From DATJHM01 sp035493895 (GTDB lineage Bacteria > Chloroflexota > Ktedonobacteria > Ktedonobacterales > Ktedonobacteraceae): DNA of 64,000 nt. The position numbers and the translations under genes were made by a program. Position 1 is the stretch's first letter. Every line of letters begins with the position of its first letter. A model generated the notes under the pieces. That model worked only from the letters and a program-made list of their open reading frames with translations. It was not told the DNA's origin and did not search any database. Of this stretch, positions 33,813-42,688 are shown piece after piece. The stretch spans positions 17,291-81,290 of the forward strand of contig DATJHM010000180.1 of NCBI GenBank assembly GCA_035493895.1. The letters run 5' to 3'.

Positions 33813-34120
33813 CTCGGCCTCCCGGTGGAATAGTTGCGATATTGCACCAGCATTGTAGCAGAACAAACGCACCACGTCGAGTGGATAAAACTTTGATAGT
33901 GTCCATATCAAAGTTTCTTTAGTATCCATATCAGAATTTCTATGTAGTAGCCATCAAAGATTCTAACACAATTCTTACACTTCGCTTATACGAATCTAAC
34001 ACAGCGTGAGTTATAGTATGTGCAGAGAAAGAAATGAGATATCGGAAAGAACTGAACGAGGTCCAATAAGGGCTTCGTTCCACCGAAAACAAAAAAGAGA
34101 GAACAAAAGGAGATACAATC
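33813..34120. other. Divergent spacer between tyrS and hsp20
   Basis: 308 bases without a gene. It must hold the promoters for tyrS (leftward) and hsp20 (rightward). It contains the inverted repeat and the three-copy direct repeat described separately at 33891-33964, and an AAAAGGAG RBS just before hsp20. No CIRCE or HAIR heat-shock operator was found. Confidence 0.6.
33891..33964. promoter_or_regulatory. Three direct repeats and an inverted repeat, candidate operator
   Basis: Copies of TAGTrTCCATATCArArTTTCT lie at 33897-33918 and 33920-33941 (19 of 22 bases equal), with a third, two bases shorter, at 33945-33964. The start-to-start step is 23-25 bases, close to two helical turns. CTTTGATA (33891-33898) and TATCAAAG (33906-33913) also form a perfect inverted repeat across the first copy. 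The regulator is unknown; either flanking gene could be controlled. Confidence 0.55.
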
Positions 34121-34564
34121 ATGGCAAACATCACCCGTTACAATCCGTTTAGCGAGGCTGTTTCGCTGCGTGAGGCTATGGATCGTCTTTTTGAAGATAG
34201 CTTCATCTCGCCACGTGTCAGCAGCGTATTCAGCGGTCGTGGAGTTGCCGCGAATCTGTATGAGACTGCCAATGGGTTTATCCTGCAAATACCGATGCCA
34301 GGCGTCAAAGCAGAAGAGGTCGAGATTACCGCTCAGCAAGACACCCTCAATCTGAAATGGCAGAGCCGCGTACAGGTACCAGAAGGGGCCACTGCACACT
34401 GGACCGGCTTCCAGGGTGGTCAGTATCAGCAGAGCTTCACCTTGCCGACGACGATTAACGCCGAAGGGGCCGAGGCACATTATACTGACGGTATTCTCAC
34501 CCTCACGCTGCCAAAGGCCGAGCATGCCAAAGCACGTACAGTGAAAGTGAACGCCGTCAAATAA
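34121..34564 (+). CDS. Small heat-shock protein, Hsp20/alpha-crystallin family
   Basis: A protein of 147 residues. It forms large oligomers that hold unfolding proteins. An N-terminal amphipathic stretch (FSEAVSLREAMDRLFEDS) is followed by the alpha-crystallin domain from about residue 45 (NLYETANGFILQIPMPGVKA) to GILTLTLPKAEHAKA, the conserved end of the domain; the C-terminal tail is short and lacks a clear IxI motif. AAAAGGAG lies eight bases before ATG. It is monocistronic, closed by a strong terminator 59 bases after the stop. Confidence 0.95.
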   Translation: MANITRYNPFSEAVSLREAMDRLFEDSFISPRVSSVFSGRGVAANLYETANGFILQIPMPGVKAEEVEITAQQDTLNLKWQSRVQVPEGATAHWTGFQGGQYQQSFTLPTTINAEGAEAHYTDGILTLTLPKAEHAKARTVKVNAVK

Positions 34565-34622
34565 GCGACTCATTCAACAGATCCTTATCCCGCGCTCCAT
34601 CCAGAGCATTGAGTCCTTGTTG

Positions 34623-34667
34623 GTGGGTTCTTGTAGAGCAAAACGTTCTACAAGAACCCACTTTTTT
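34623..34667 (+). terminator. Rho-independent terminator after hsp20
   Basis: GTGGGTTCTTGTAGA (34623-34637) pairs perfectly with TCTACAAGAACCCAC (34647-34661) around a 9-base loop and is followed by TTTTTT. Confidence 0.93.
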
Positions 34668-35316
34668 GTGTATGCAGATTATCAATGTCCGTCCCAATTT
34701 TTTTGAAAATGCTACACAGCCTACACAATGGTGGATGTGATCGGGATCTTGACCCTACATCATCGCAATACGAGGGCTACATGGCCCTACATCTTATGTA
34801 TTTGTGACGCGCTACAAAGATTTTTTCAAAAAAGCTACACATCCTACATGAATGTGGATTTGATCGGGATCTTACCCCTACACTGCCCCCTACACCAGTC
34901 CTGCACATTCCCCATGTCGATGTTGCACGGTCTCTCTCTCAGGCGACATCGTTGTGAGAACAGGGTGGGAGGTTTTTTTTGCCTCTTCTCTTATAGATAT
35001 TCGACAGGTGATGAGATTTCTGAAGGGTGTGTATGAGATTCGAATCCATTGAAGCGTATGACCGGGCCAAGGGTGCAGACGAGTTCCCGGATACAGTGTT
35101 AGGCACAGACAAGCCGCGCCCCTGCGGGTCTGTTAAACCTCATTGTGTCTTTTTGGTGACAGGCGAGGCGGTGGGAAGTGGTGGCGTGCCATGTCGTGGG
35201 GCGAGATGGCCGGGGGGGCCGGACGCCATTCGACATGGCGTCTCTACTGAGCTCGATGAGGGTTGATCGGCCCCTACGGAGGATGGATGTTCATGCGAAT
35301 TGTTGGGAGCGAGGAC
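34668..35316. repeat. Repeat-rich spacer with inverted TGTAG-family copies
   Basis: No gene is supported. At 34708-34890 there are two copies of a degenerate unit containing GCTACAC-CCTACA-TGGAT-TGATCGGGATCTT-CCCTACA. On the reverse strand these resemble 8430-8555, sharing GTAGCTTTTT...TTGTAGCGCGT and TGTAGGGG...GATC-like words. A GGACGCCAT hairpin copy follows at 35221-35243. Confidence 0.65.
35221..35243. repeat. GGACGCCAT hairpin repeat, copy 2
   Basis: GGACGCCAT, TCGAC loop, ATGGCGTCT: one mismatch at the outermost pair. It is preceded by GAGATGGCCGGGGGGGCC and followed by CTACTGAG, matching the copy at 8192-8214 on both sides. Confidence 0.78.
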
Positions 35317-36150
35317 CTAGACTTCGTCACGCCACGAATGTTGTGGCTCGTAGCCGAGCATTCTACGCGCTTTAGCGATCGAAATGAGTGACTCAAATTC
35401 GCCGATCTCTTTGCGTAAGGGGACCTCGGGATAAATGGTCTCGATTAATGTGCGGCTGGGGATGTTTATGCTGACATCGGCGGCGGTGATTAAGAAGTTT
35501 TCTGCACCCTCAATATCAGCTTCCAGAGCCAGACGGCAACTACGAGCAGCATCGCGCAGATCTACATAGGCCCAGAAATCGGACTTCAAGCCATGAATAT
35601 CACTGCTCTTGAAAAATCTGGCGTAGAGTTCAGGTCTGACGACAAAGGCAAAACGCAGACCGATAAAAGGAATAGAGCACCAGCGCTGAAATTGCTTCGC
35701 CATCTCCTCACCTAGAATCTTCGAGAGAGAATAACTGGAGCCCGCAAGCATGGGATACTCTTCATCAACAGGGAAATAGGCCGGGGCGCTCGGGTGGCGA
35801 TATGGTATGCCGATAGCCTGGACGCTGGAAGCCCAGACGACGCGCTGTAAGCCAAGCAATTTAGCCGCTTGAAAGACATTATAAGTAGCACTTATATTGG
35901 TGCGAAACGTCACTTCTTCCGAACGCAAACCCGAAGAGGGAATGGCCCCGAGATGAATTACAGCATCCGCTCCATGCAAAGCTTCCACTACCTCGCCGAA
36001 CTCAGTCAGATCTACCTGCAAAAAGGGCGAAAGGTATTCCGCGGGACGCACAACGTCGATATTGAGCACCTGATAACTGTGAGCCAGGAGTTCGCGAATG
36101 GTTGCCTGTCCAGCCGTACCACTCCCGCCCGTGACAACGATTTTTTTCAC
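35317..36150 (-). CDS. NAD-dependent epimerase/dehydratase (extended SDR)
   Basis: A protein of 277 residues from GTG 36150, with GAGAGG seven bases upstream; codons further out to 36519 overlap the divergent gene and do not look coding. The Rossmann motif VTGGSGTAGQATI is at residues 6-18, the second beta-strand NIDVVRPAEY, the active-site Tyr/Lys in SYSLSKILGE and SSVQA before it supply the Ser-Tyr-Lys triad of extended short-chain dehydrogenases. The substrate is probably a nucleotide sugar or related compound, not identifiable. It is divergent from the metF-like gene. Confidence 0.85.
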   Translation of the reverse strand: MKKIVVTGGSGTAGQATIRELLAHSYQVLNIDVVRPAEYLSPFLQVDLTEFGEVVEALHGADAVIHLGAIPSSGLRSEEVTFRTNISATYNVFQAAKLLGLQRVVWASSVQAIGIPYRHPSAPAYFPVDEEYPMLAGSSYSLSKILGEEMAKQFQRWCSIPFIGLRFAFVVRPELYARFFKSSDIHGLKSDFWAYVDLRDAARSCRLALEADIEGAENFLITAADVSINIPSRTLIETIYPEVPLRKEIGEFESLISIAKARRMLGYEPQHSWRDEV

Positions 36151-36433
36151 GAATAAGCCTCTCTTTAATGCAACAGGGGACACACATGAGCAGTTTTTGT
36201 CAGTGAACCAGATAAAGTGTACTAAAAAATATTTTATAACATAAGAAGATGAAATGATGGTCGTACACATTGATCTCTGCACAACTTTCATGCAAAAAAG
36301 CATAACTGATTTTACGTTGGAGGATAAGAGAAACATCTGAGTATAGGAGAGAAACAGTATTCCCCTGGAGCGCAAAAAAGGATACAATAGGGAACAAGAA
36401 GAATTGAGTATTCTGAGGGGAGAGGTTTTGTGT

Positions 36434-38389
36434 ATGGAGCAGGCACTACTTGAGCAATTACGTGAGCGACCAATACTCTGTGATGGAGCGATGGGGACGT
36501 TATTATATGCACGAGGCATTACCTACGATCAGTGTTTTGACGAACTCAATCTCACACAACCAGATAGTATTCAGGGCATTCACTGCGAATATATTCATGC
36601 AGGTGCGCAGATCATCGAAACCAATACATTTGGCGCGAATCGTGTAAAGTTAGAAGGCCATCACCTGGGAGAGCGGGTGCGCGAAATTAATTTTAAAGCG
36701 GCCAAGCTTGCAGCGTATGCACGAGAAATCACAGGACAACAGGTCTTTATTGCGGGAGCAGTAGGGCCAACCGGCAGACCACTCCAGGCACCCGACGAGC
36801 AGCGTCTGAGCGAGCTGCGCGAAATTTATCGTGAGCAGATTGGAGGGCTGGTTGATGGGGGAGTAGATCTGCTCATTCTCGAAACCTTTTCGAATCTGGC
36901 CGAACTGCGTCAGGCCGTACTGGCGGCCCGCGAAATTGGCGGCGTCCCGATCGTCGCGCAGATGAGCTTTTACGAAGACGGGCATACCCTCTCCGGTCAA
37001 TCAGCGGCCCGGGTTGCCACTGTTCTACATGATCTCAACGTTGACGTGATTGGCGCGAACTGTAGTGTCGGACCAGCCGGGACACTGGACGCGCTGGAAG
37101 AGATGATCGCAACGCTCAAAGAACGCGCAGCCCTCACCGGGATACCACTTCCCCTGTTTTCAGCACAGCCCAATGCAGGACTGCCCACGCGTATCGATAA
37201 TCGCTTCTTCTACGTCTCGACCCCTGATTACTTCGCTGACTACGCATTGCGTTTTGCGCGGGCGGGCGTACGGCTTATCGGGGGCTGCTGCGGCACCACG
37301 CCACGGCATATCGAGAGCATGCGCAAATCGCTCGATGAGAATTATGGTCCCTGGAAGCATGAAAGCGTTCCTCTTCCTACTAAAACGACGACGAGCGCGC
37401 CAAAATTACATCAGGGACTGGCAACCATTGCAGGAGTTGTTGAGGAAGAGGCTATTCTGCCAAAAGAAGGCACCCCTACGCAACTTCAGGAAAAGCTCGC
37501 AGCTGGCGAATTCGTGGTCAGCGTTGAGCTTGATCCGCCCCTGGGTCTGAATCCCAGCAAAATCCTGGCGGGAGCCGCCCTGCTACAAAAAGCAGGCGTG
37601 GACTGTATCAATATTGCCGATAGCCCGATGGCACGCGTGCGTATGAGCTGTCAGGCATTGGGGCGGCTGATTCAAGATCATCTCGGCATCGAGACCATTA
37701 TTCACTTCACCACACGTGACCGCAATTTGATGGCAATCCAGGCCGATTTATTGGGAGCACACGCGCTGGGCATTCGCAACATTCTGGCTCTGACCGGCGA
37801 TCCGTTGCGTGCAGGTGCCTATCCAAATACCAGCGGCGTCTGGGATACCGACTCGATAGGCATGATCAAAATGCTGCGCGGAATGAACGAAGGGTACAAC
37901 GCAGCGGGCTCCTCTATCGGTGTCAAAGCTTCTTTCTTCGTCGGCTGCGCGCTCAATTTGAACATGACCGAAGAAGAGACCGAACGCGAGATAGAGAAGT
38001 ACCAGAAAAAGATCGAGGCGGGAGCGCAATTTATTATGACGCAGCCCATTTATGAGCTTGAGCCGTTACAGCGCTTTCTGGACCGCGTCGGGAAACCAGC
38101 CCTGCCGATCATCCTGGGTTGCATTCCGCTACATAACTCTCGTCATACAGAGTATTTACATAATGAGGTTCCGGGCATTACCATTCCAGACCGCGTGCGT
38201 GAACGGATGCGCAAGGCCGGAGAGCAGGGGCCGGAAGAGGGAATGCAGATTGCCCAGGACATGCTCATCGAGGCAAAAGATCTGGTCCAGGGAGTGTATC
38301 TCATGCCTTCGTATCAGCGTTACAACATCGTTGGCGACCTCACGAAGATATTGAAGGCAAAAAAATCTGGTCAGGCCGCCACGCAGTGA
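36434..38389 (+). CDS. Bifunctional homocysteine S-methyltransferase / 5,10-methylenetetrahydrofolate reductase
   Basis: A protein of 651 residues. The N-terminal half is a zinc homocysteine methyltransferase (LCDGAMGTLLYARGI; zinc Cys in GANCSVGP and GGCCGTTP near residues 205 and 280). The C-terminal half from about residue 355 is an MTHFR of the MetF type (VSVELDPPLGLNPSK, ALTGDPLRAG, AQFIMTQPIYE). The fusion makes and uses methyl-folate or other methyl donors for methionine synthesis. The start ATG 36434 has GAGAGG eight bases upstream. The fused form is known from Firmicutes and other phyla and often acts with a cobalamin-independent or truncated MetH system. Confidence 0.94.
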   Translation: MEQALLEQLRERPILCDGAMGTLLYARGITYDQCFDELNLTQPDSIQGIHCEYIHAGAQIIETNTFGANRVKLEGHHLGERVREINFKAAKLAAYAREITGQQVFIAGAVGPTGRPLQAPDEQRLSELREIYREQIGGLVDGGVDLLILETFSNLAELRQAVLAAREIGGVPIVAQMSFYEDGHTLSGQSAARVATVLHDLNVDVIGANCSVGPAGTLDALEEMIATLKERAALTGIPLPLFSAQPNAGLPTRIDNRFFYVSTPDYFADYALRFARAGVRLIGGCCGTTPRHIESMRKSLDENYGPWKHESVPLPTKTTTSAPKLHQGLATIAGVVEEEAILPKEGTPTQLQEKLAAGEFVVSVELDPPLGLNPSKILAGAALLQKAGVDCINIADSPMARVRMSCQALGRLIQDHLGIETIIHFTTRDRNLMAIQADLLGAHALGIRNILALTGDPLRAGAYPNTSGVWDTDSIGMIKMLRGMNEGYNAAGSSIGVKASFFVGCALNLNMTEEETEREIEKYQKKIEAGAQFIMTQPIYELEPLQRFLDRVGKPALPIILGCIPLHNSRHTEYLHNEVPGITIPDRVRERMRKAGEQGPEEGMQIAQDMLIEAKDLVQGVYLMPSYQRYNIVGDLTKILKAKKSGQAATQ

Positions 38390-38578
38390 TCAGTGATCCC
38401 AGGCGTTGCCAAGCCTGCTGAGTTGATCGCGATATTCAATGCGCGTGATCCACTCGGCGGGCCATGCGGCCAACCCATGATAAGCGCCAGCAAAGGCACC
38501 GGTCAGGCAGGCAATCGAATCCGAGTCGTCGGATGATATCGCCGCGCGCCTGATAGCAGCAACTGGATCATTTTGCAA
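38390..38578 (-). pseudogene. Remnant of an ADP-ribosylglycohydrolase (DraG family), C-terminal end only
   Basis: About 62 codons read SSDDSDSIACLTGAFAGAYH and then EWITRIEYRDQLSRL, the metal-binding DSDS and closing helix of DraG-type ADP-ribosylglycohydrolases. A full enzyme has about 300 residues; the N-terminal parts with the other Asp/Thr metal ligands are missing. There is no RBS, and the frame abuts the stop of the methionine gene on the opposite strand. The conserved HxGGDxDS has become SSDDSDS. Read as a decayed fragment, not a working gene. Confidence 0.75.
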
Positions 38579-38650
38579 GGAATATCTTCCTCAGGTTGCC
38601 CTGTTACGCCCATGTCTCTAAATGGCCTTTGAGATGGTATGTTTCCTCTC

Positions 38651-39508
38651 CTACTCCAAGGCGAGAAGCCGCTCGATTTTCTCGGCGGTCCCAGAATTGC
38701 TACGAGGCGAGTAAATCAGTAGTTGCAGATGATCTGAAGCGACCATCTGGAGCAAGAAAAAATCAAAGGTCAGTTCTCCTACAAGCGGATGATATATTGA
38801 TTTCGATCCTTCCGGCCTGTTGAGTACATCGTGACGGCCCCATAATTCCCGAAATGCCGGACTGATCCGAGAGAGTTCTGCGATCTGTGTTGCCCACCAG
38901 GGATCGTTGATGAAACGACCATATCCAGCACGAAATTGTGCCAGAAACACGCGTGCTAATTTCTCCCATTCCTCGCTCTCTTTCTGCCGCAAAGGAGATG
39001 TAAATAATCGCCAGATCATGTTACGCTCTCGCTCAGACATCATGGCAGAGTAGCCAGAAACGGCACCAATGGTTGCATGAAAGGCGGTATTCCACTCCAC
39101 CACATTCAAACGAGCATCAACCACACACGCCGGAGTTGTTCCAAGTTGCTGGAGAAACTGTTGGAAGGTCGGGTTGATCGTCATTGGCGAAAACGTCTCG
39201 ACGGGAGGTGGCTGTCTGAGTGCAAGTAAGAATAAATGAGTGCGTTCATCCGTGTCCAGTTGCAAGACGCTCGCCAGGCATTCTAACAATTGCACGGAGA
39301 CGTGAATATCTTGCCCCTGCTCAAGCTTGCTATACCATTCAGGGGTGACTCCGGCAAGCAGAGCTACTTCTCCCCGCCGTAAGCCCGGCGTACGCCGACG
39401 CTGCCCTCTCGGTAATCCCACGTGTTCTGGCAATATACGAGCGCGACGACTACGCAAGAACGTGGCTAATTCGTGATGACGATCCAACTCCAATTGATTC
39501 ATAGACAT
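38651..39508 (-). CDS. XRE-family transcriptional regulator with MmyB-like ligand-binding domain
   Basis: A protein of 285 residues. The N-terminal helix-turn-helix covers about residues 12-85 (RRARILPEHVGLP, RRGEVALLAGVTPEWYSKLEQG). The C-terminal MmyB-like domain, a PAS-related fold (ACVVDARLNVVEWNTAF, NMIWRLF, FRAGYGRFINDPWW), probably binds a small or fatty-acid-like ligand. Regulators of this type usually sit divergent to short-chain dehydrogenases or reductases they repress; here the divergent neighbour is the MDR reductase at 39830 with a CocE hydrolase. It is likely to control both. Confidence 0.9.
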   Translation of the reverse strand: MSMNQLELDRHHELATFLRSRRARILPEHVGLPRGQRRRTPGLRRGEVALLAGVTPEWYSKLEQGQDIHVSVQLLECLASVLQLDTDERTHLFLLALRQPPPVETFSPMTINPTFQQFLQQLGTTPACVVDARLNVVEWNTAFHATIGAVSGYSAMMSERERNMIWRLFTSPLRQKESEEWEKLARVFLAQFRAGYGRFINDPWWATQIAELSRISPAFRELWGRHDVLNRPEGSKSIYHPLVGELTFDFFLLQMVASDHLQLLIYSPRSNSGTAEKIERLLALE

Positions 39509-39829
39509 GAAGCATACCCCACTCAGTGATGTGACCGGAAACGGGAAGTGTTAGTTCCTGAATAAACTCGTATCTCGTTAAAACCTGTCCCTTATTATAC
39601 ACTCGTGATGGATGAAGTGAGCGGAACAGAAAAGGGGGGAAGGCCAATTCTTAATGAGAGATTGGAGAAGCTGCAATAAATGCGAGAGTAAAGCGCTGAT
39701 GGAACGCACATCAGTGATCCCACTCTTTTTGTGCTCTTGTTCACCTGCGGCTACGAAGCCAGTCCAGTACTTCAACCCCTTTGCTGTTCCATGGTATTAC
39801 AGACCCCATTTTTAATGAAGGAGTACTTT
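39509..39829. other. Divergent promoter region between MmyB-like regulator and MDR reductase
   Basis: 321 bases without a gene. It should hold the promoters and operator for the regulator and the reductase-hydrolase pair. TTATTATACACT near 39592 is a possible -10 for either direction. AAGGAG six bases before 39830 is the RBS of the reductase. No clear palindrome was picked out by eye. Confidence 0.4.
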
Positions 39830-40804
39830 ATGAGTCGAGCGATTATGTATACGTCATTTGGCGAAACCGACGTTTTAGGGCTGCAAGCCATTCCAGAACC
39901 ACATGCTGGTTCAGATGAAGTACGAGTACGAGTAGCAGCCGCAGGCTTGAACCCGATGGATTGGATGATAGCTTCAATGCCCGATGTGGCGGCCATGTTT
40001 AACATTACGCTGCCATCAGGATTCGGTCATGATTTCGCAGGCACCATTGATGAGATTGGCCCCAACGTCAAAAATTTTCATATGGGAGACCGTGTATTTG
40101 GCGGAGCGCTTGGTCGCGCCGTCGCTGACTATATTGTATTGAAAGTTCCATCAATAGAACCATTGCACCATACTCCCAGTGGTATTACAGACGTAATCGC
40201 AAGCGCTCTTCCGATTGCTGGCCTTACCGCCGATGCGGCACTGAGCGTTATCGGTGTAAAGTCAGGTGATACCGTGCTCATAGGCGGTGCTGCGGGTGGA
40301 GTCGGTACATTCGCTGTACAGCTCGCAACGCTGGCTGGCGCAACCGTTATCGGTACCGGGTCAGAGGATTCATTCGACTATCTCCGTACGCTTGGTGCAA
40401 TTCCAATCACCTACGGACCAGGATTGGCAGACCGAGTTCGTAGGCTTGCCCCAAATGGCGTCGACGCGGCCGCTGTGCTTGTGGGGACAGAGACCATAGA
40501 CGTAGCCCTTGCGCTTGGTATTTCGCCTGCTCGCATTTCTGCGATCGCAGCAGGACCGAATCCGTCAGGTGGTGTACAGGCAACAGGCGGGGCACAAGCT
40601 AGTCCTGGGGCACTCGATAGAATTACCAATGCCATAAGTCGTGGTAAATTCATCGTCCCAATAGCCGCAACTTTTCCAATAGAACGTACCCGCGAGGCTG
40701 TAATGCTTCAGCGTGGGGGGCATGTTCGCGGCAAAGTGGTCATTACACTTTCTGAAAAGGACAGCGAAACGTCCCCAATGAATCCAATGCAAAACGCGTT
40801 CTAG
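39830..40804 (+). CDS. NADP-dependent MDR-family oxidoreductase (quinone-reductase-like, zinc-free)
   Basis: A protein of 324 residues. The nucleotide motif GGAAGGVGTFAVQLATLAGA is typical of the zinc-free quinone oxidoreductase branch of the MDR superfamily, and the four-Cys zinc lobe is absent. The N-terminus MSRAIMYTSFGETDVL and the FGHDFAGTIDEIG segment fit. The RBS AAGGAG is six bases upstream of ATG 39830; in-frame codons before it lie upstream of the RBS. It is 20 bases from the CocE gene, so the two form an operon, probably controlled by the divergent regulator. Substrate unknown. Confidence 0.88.
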   Translation: MSRAIMYTSFGETDVLGLQAIPEPHAGSDEVRVRVAAAGLNPMDWMIASMPDVAAMFNITLPSGFGHDFAGTIDEIGPNVKNFHMGDRVFGGALGRAVADYIVLKVPSIEPLHHTPSGITDVIASALPIAGLTADAALSVIGVKSGDTVLIGGAAGGVGTFAVQLATLAGATVIGTGSEDSFDYLRTLGAIPITYGPGLADRVRRLAPNGVDAAAVLVGTETIDVALALGISPARISAIAAGPNPSGGVQATGGAQASPGALDRITNAISRGKFIVPIAATFPIERTREAVMLQRGGHVRGKVVITLSEKDSETSPMNPMQNAF

Positions 40805-40824
40805 CTTGGAAAGGAGTTTCTCAA

Positions 40825-42570
40825 ATGCGTCTTATTATCGAAAAGAATCTCATGGTTCCCATGCGAGATGGAGTCAAGCTCGCCACGGATGTCTATCGCC
40901 CCGATGTCAGTGAAGCTGTACCCACCCTTGTACAGCGTGTGCCCTACAACAAAGAACATACCTTAGTTCAAAACTACATTGTCGATCTGTTACGGACTGC
41001 ACAAGCAGGCTTCGCAGTGGTCGTTCAGGATTGCAGAGGCTGTTCTGCTTCAGAAGGGGAATTCACCCCGTTTTTTCAAGAAGGGCCAGACGGTGCTGAT
41101 ACGATTGCATGGGCTGCCAGCCAACCCTGGTCCAATGGCAAGGTTGGAACCATTGGCCAATCATACTATGGGGTTACGCAATGGCAGGCTGCTCTTCAAT
41201 CCCCCCAGGCACTTCTTGCGATGGTACCTGGTATCACGACTGCTGACTATTACGAAAGCTGGATGTACCAGGGGGGGGCCTTCCAATTGGGGTTTATCCT
41301 CAACTGGGCTTTAGGGTTAGGGTTTGGCGCACAGATACGCCGCCTTGCCAGAGGTCAAATCACACCACAAGACTCGGGAGAGCTTCAGCAAACCATGAGC
41401 ACGATGTCTCGCACATATGCACATCTCCCACTTACCGATATGCCCGTATTGACGGAGATCGCCCCCTACTACCTCGACTGGCTGGCTCATACCAGCTCCG
41501 ATGATTACTGGCGACCTGTTGCCCCACAAGAAGGCTACGAACGAGTGACCGCTCCAGCCTTCAGTATTGGAGGCTGGTTTGATCTGTTCCTGCGGGGAAC
41601 GTTGACGAACTACCAGGGGATGAAACAACGTGGCGGCAGCGAAACAGCACGCCAGCATCAGCGGCTCCTCATTGGTCCCTGGACGCATGGGTATTGGGGA
41701 GCCATCTACGCTGGGCAAGACTATGGTCTGTTTGCCAGTTTGGAAGGGATAGACGGTACAGGTCAGCAGTTACGTTGGTTTGATCACTGGCTCAAAGGTG
41801 TTGAGAATGGCGTTGAAAGTGATAAATCGGTACGGATCTTCGTGATGGGTGCGAACATCTGGCGCGATGAAGACGATTGGCCGTTGCCCGATACCCAATA
41901 CCGACCGTACTATCTCCATAGCACAGGACAGGCCAATACCGCTTCTGGCAACGGAACGCTTTCAAGCCACATACCAACCACTGATGAGATTGAAGATGTG
42001 TATCGCTACAATCCGCATCACCCGGTTCCAACGATGGGTGGAGCAACTCTGCTGCCGGATTACAAGGTGGCAAGAAATGCAGGACCTCTCGATCAGCGTC
42101 CTGTCGAAGCTCGTGAGGACGTTCTGGTATTTAGTAGTCCAGTGTTAGAGAAAGAGGTCGAAGTGACCGGACCAGTCGTGCTAGTGCTCTCTGTTTCCTC
42201 TTCGGCGAAAGACACGGATTTTACGGGAACCCTGGTTGACGTATATCCAGACGGACGTGCTGTCCTGCTCACTGATGGAATTCTACGCACCCGCTTTCGA
42301 GAGTCGTTCAACCATCCTGTGCTGATGGAACCAGGAAAAATCTATGAACTGCGACTTGACCTGGGAGCAACCTCTAACGTCTTTCAAGTCGGCCATCGTA
42401 TCAGGTTGGATATTTCGAGCAGTAATTTCCCTCGCTATGACCGCAATACCAACACGGGTGGCACCATTGCCAACGAGACAGAAAAGGATTTTGTTGAGGC
42501 AATCAACCGGGTCTATCACGACGCTGCTCACCCTTCACGCCTTATGTTACCCATCATTGAGCGTGATTGA
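40825..42570 (+). CDS. CocE/NonD-family (X-Pro dipeptidyl-peptidase S15-type) hydrolase
   Basis: A protein of 581 residues. The alpha/beta-hydrolase core has the nucleophile Ser113 in GTIGQSYYGVTQW; DGVKLATDVYRP near the start is the typical S15 opening. The catalytic His is probably in GPWTHGYWG. The C-terminal jelly-roll (FSSPVLEKEVEVTGPVV to LDISSSNFPRYDRNTN) is the galactose-binding-like domain of cocaine esterase and X-Pro dipeptidyl peptidases. There is no signal peptide, so it is cytoplasmic. GGAAAGGAG lies seven bases before ATG. Ester or acyl-peptide hydrolysis is expected; the real substrate is unknown. Confidence 0.92.
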   Translation: MRLIIEKNLMVPMRDGVKLATDVYRPDVSEAVPTLVQRVPYNKEHTLVQNYIVDLLRTAQAGFAVVVQDCRGCSASEGEFTPFFQEGPDGADTIAWAASQPWSNGKVGTIGQSYYGVTQWQAALQSPQALLAMVPGITTADYYESWMYQGGAFQLGFILNWALGLGFGAQIRRLARGQITPQDSGELQQTMSTMSRTYAHLPLTDMPVLTEIAPYYLDWLAHTSSDDYWRPVAPQEGYERVTAPAFSIGGWFDLFLRGTLTNYQGMKQRGGSETARQHQRLLIGPWTHGYWGAIYAGQDYGLFASLEGIDGTGQQLRWFDHWLKGVENGVESDKSVRIFVMGANIWRDEDDWPLPDTQYRPYYLHSTGQANTASGNGTLSSHIPTTDEIEDVYRYNPHHPVPTMGGATLLPDYKVARNAGPLDQRPVEAREDVLVFSSPVLEKEVEVTGPVVLVLSVSSSAKDTDFTGTLVDVYPDGRAVLLTDGILRTRFRESFNHPVLMEPGKIYELRLDLGATSNVFQVGHRIRLDISSSNFPRYDRNTNTGGTIANETEKDFVEAINRVYHDAAHPSRLMLPIIERD

Positions 42571-42618
42571 CGGGGAAGTGCCAGGGAGAACAGAGCAAAA
42601 GTCCTGGTAGCAACCATT

Positions 42619-42677
42619 CCAAAGCGGGGTCTGGGGTCCAACAGGCGCAATGCGCATATTGGACCCACATCCTTTGG
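42619..42677. terminator. Hairpin between convergent CocE and GT4 genes
   Basis: GGGTCCAA (42634-42641) pairs with TTGGACCC (42659-42666), with GCGC-AAT-GCGC in the loop; outer CCAAAG/CTTTGG also match. There is no T-run, so it is a bidirectional 3' hairpin rather than a classic terminator. Confidence 0.5.
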
Positions 42678-42688
42678 AACTCACAAGA

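Noticed and set aside
33813..34120. CIRCE or HAIR heat-shock operator before hsp20
   Set aside because: Neither TTAGCACTC-N9-GAGTGCTAA nor CTTGAGT-N7-ACTCAAG was found; only the unrelated direct and inverted repeats are present.
42619..42677. Attachment-site or integron-like palindrome
   Set aside because: No integrase or recombinase gene is present in the window; the structure is better read as a 3' hairpin between convergent genes.
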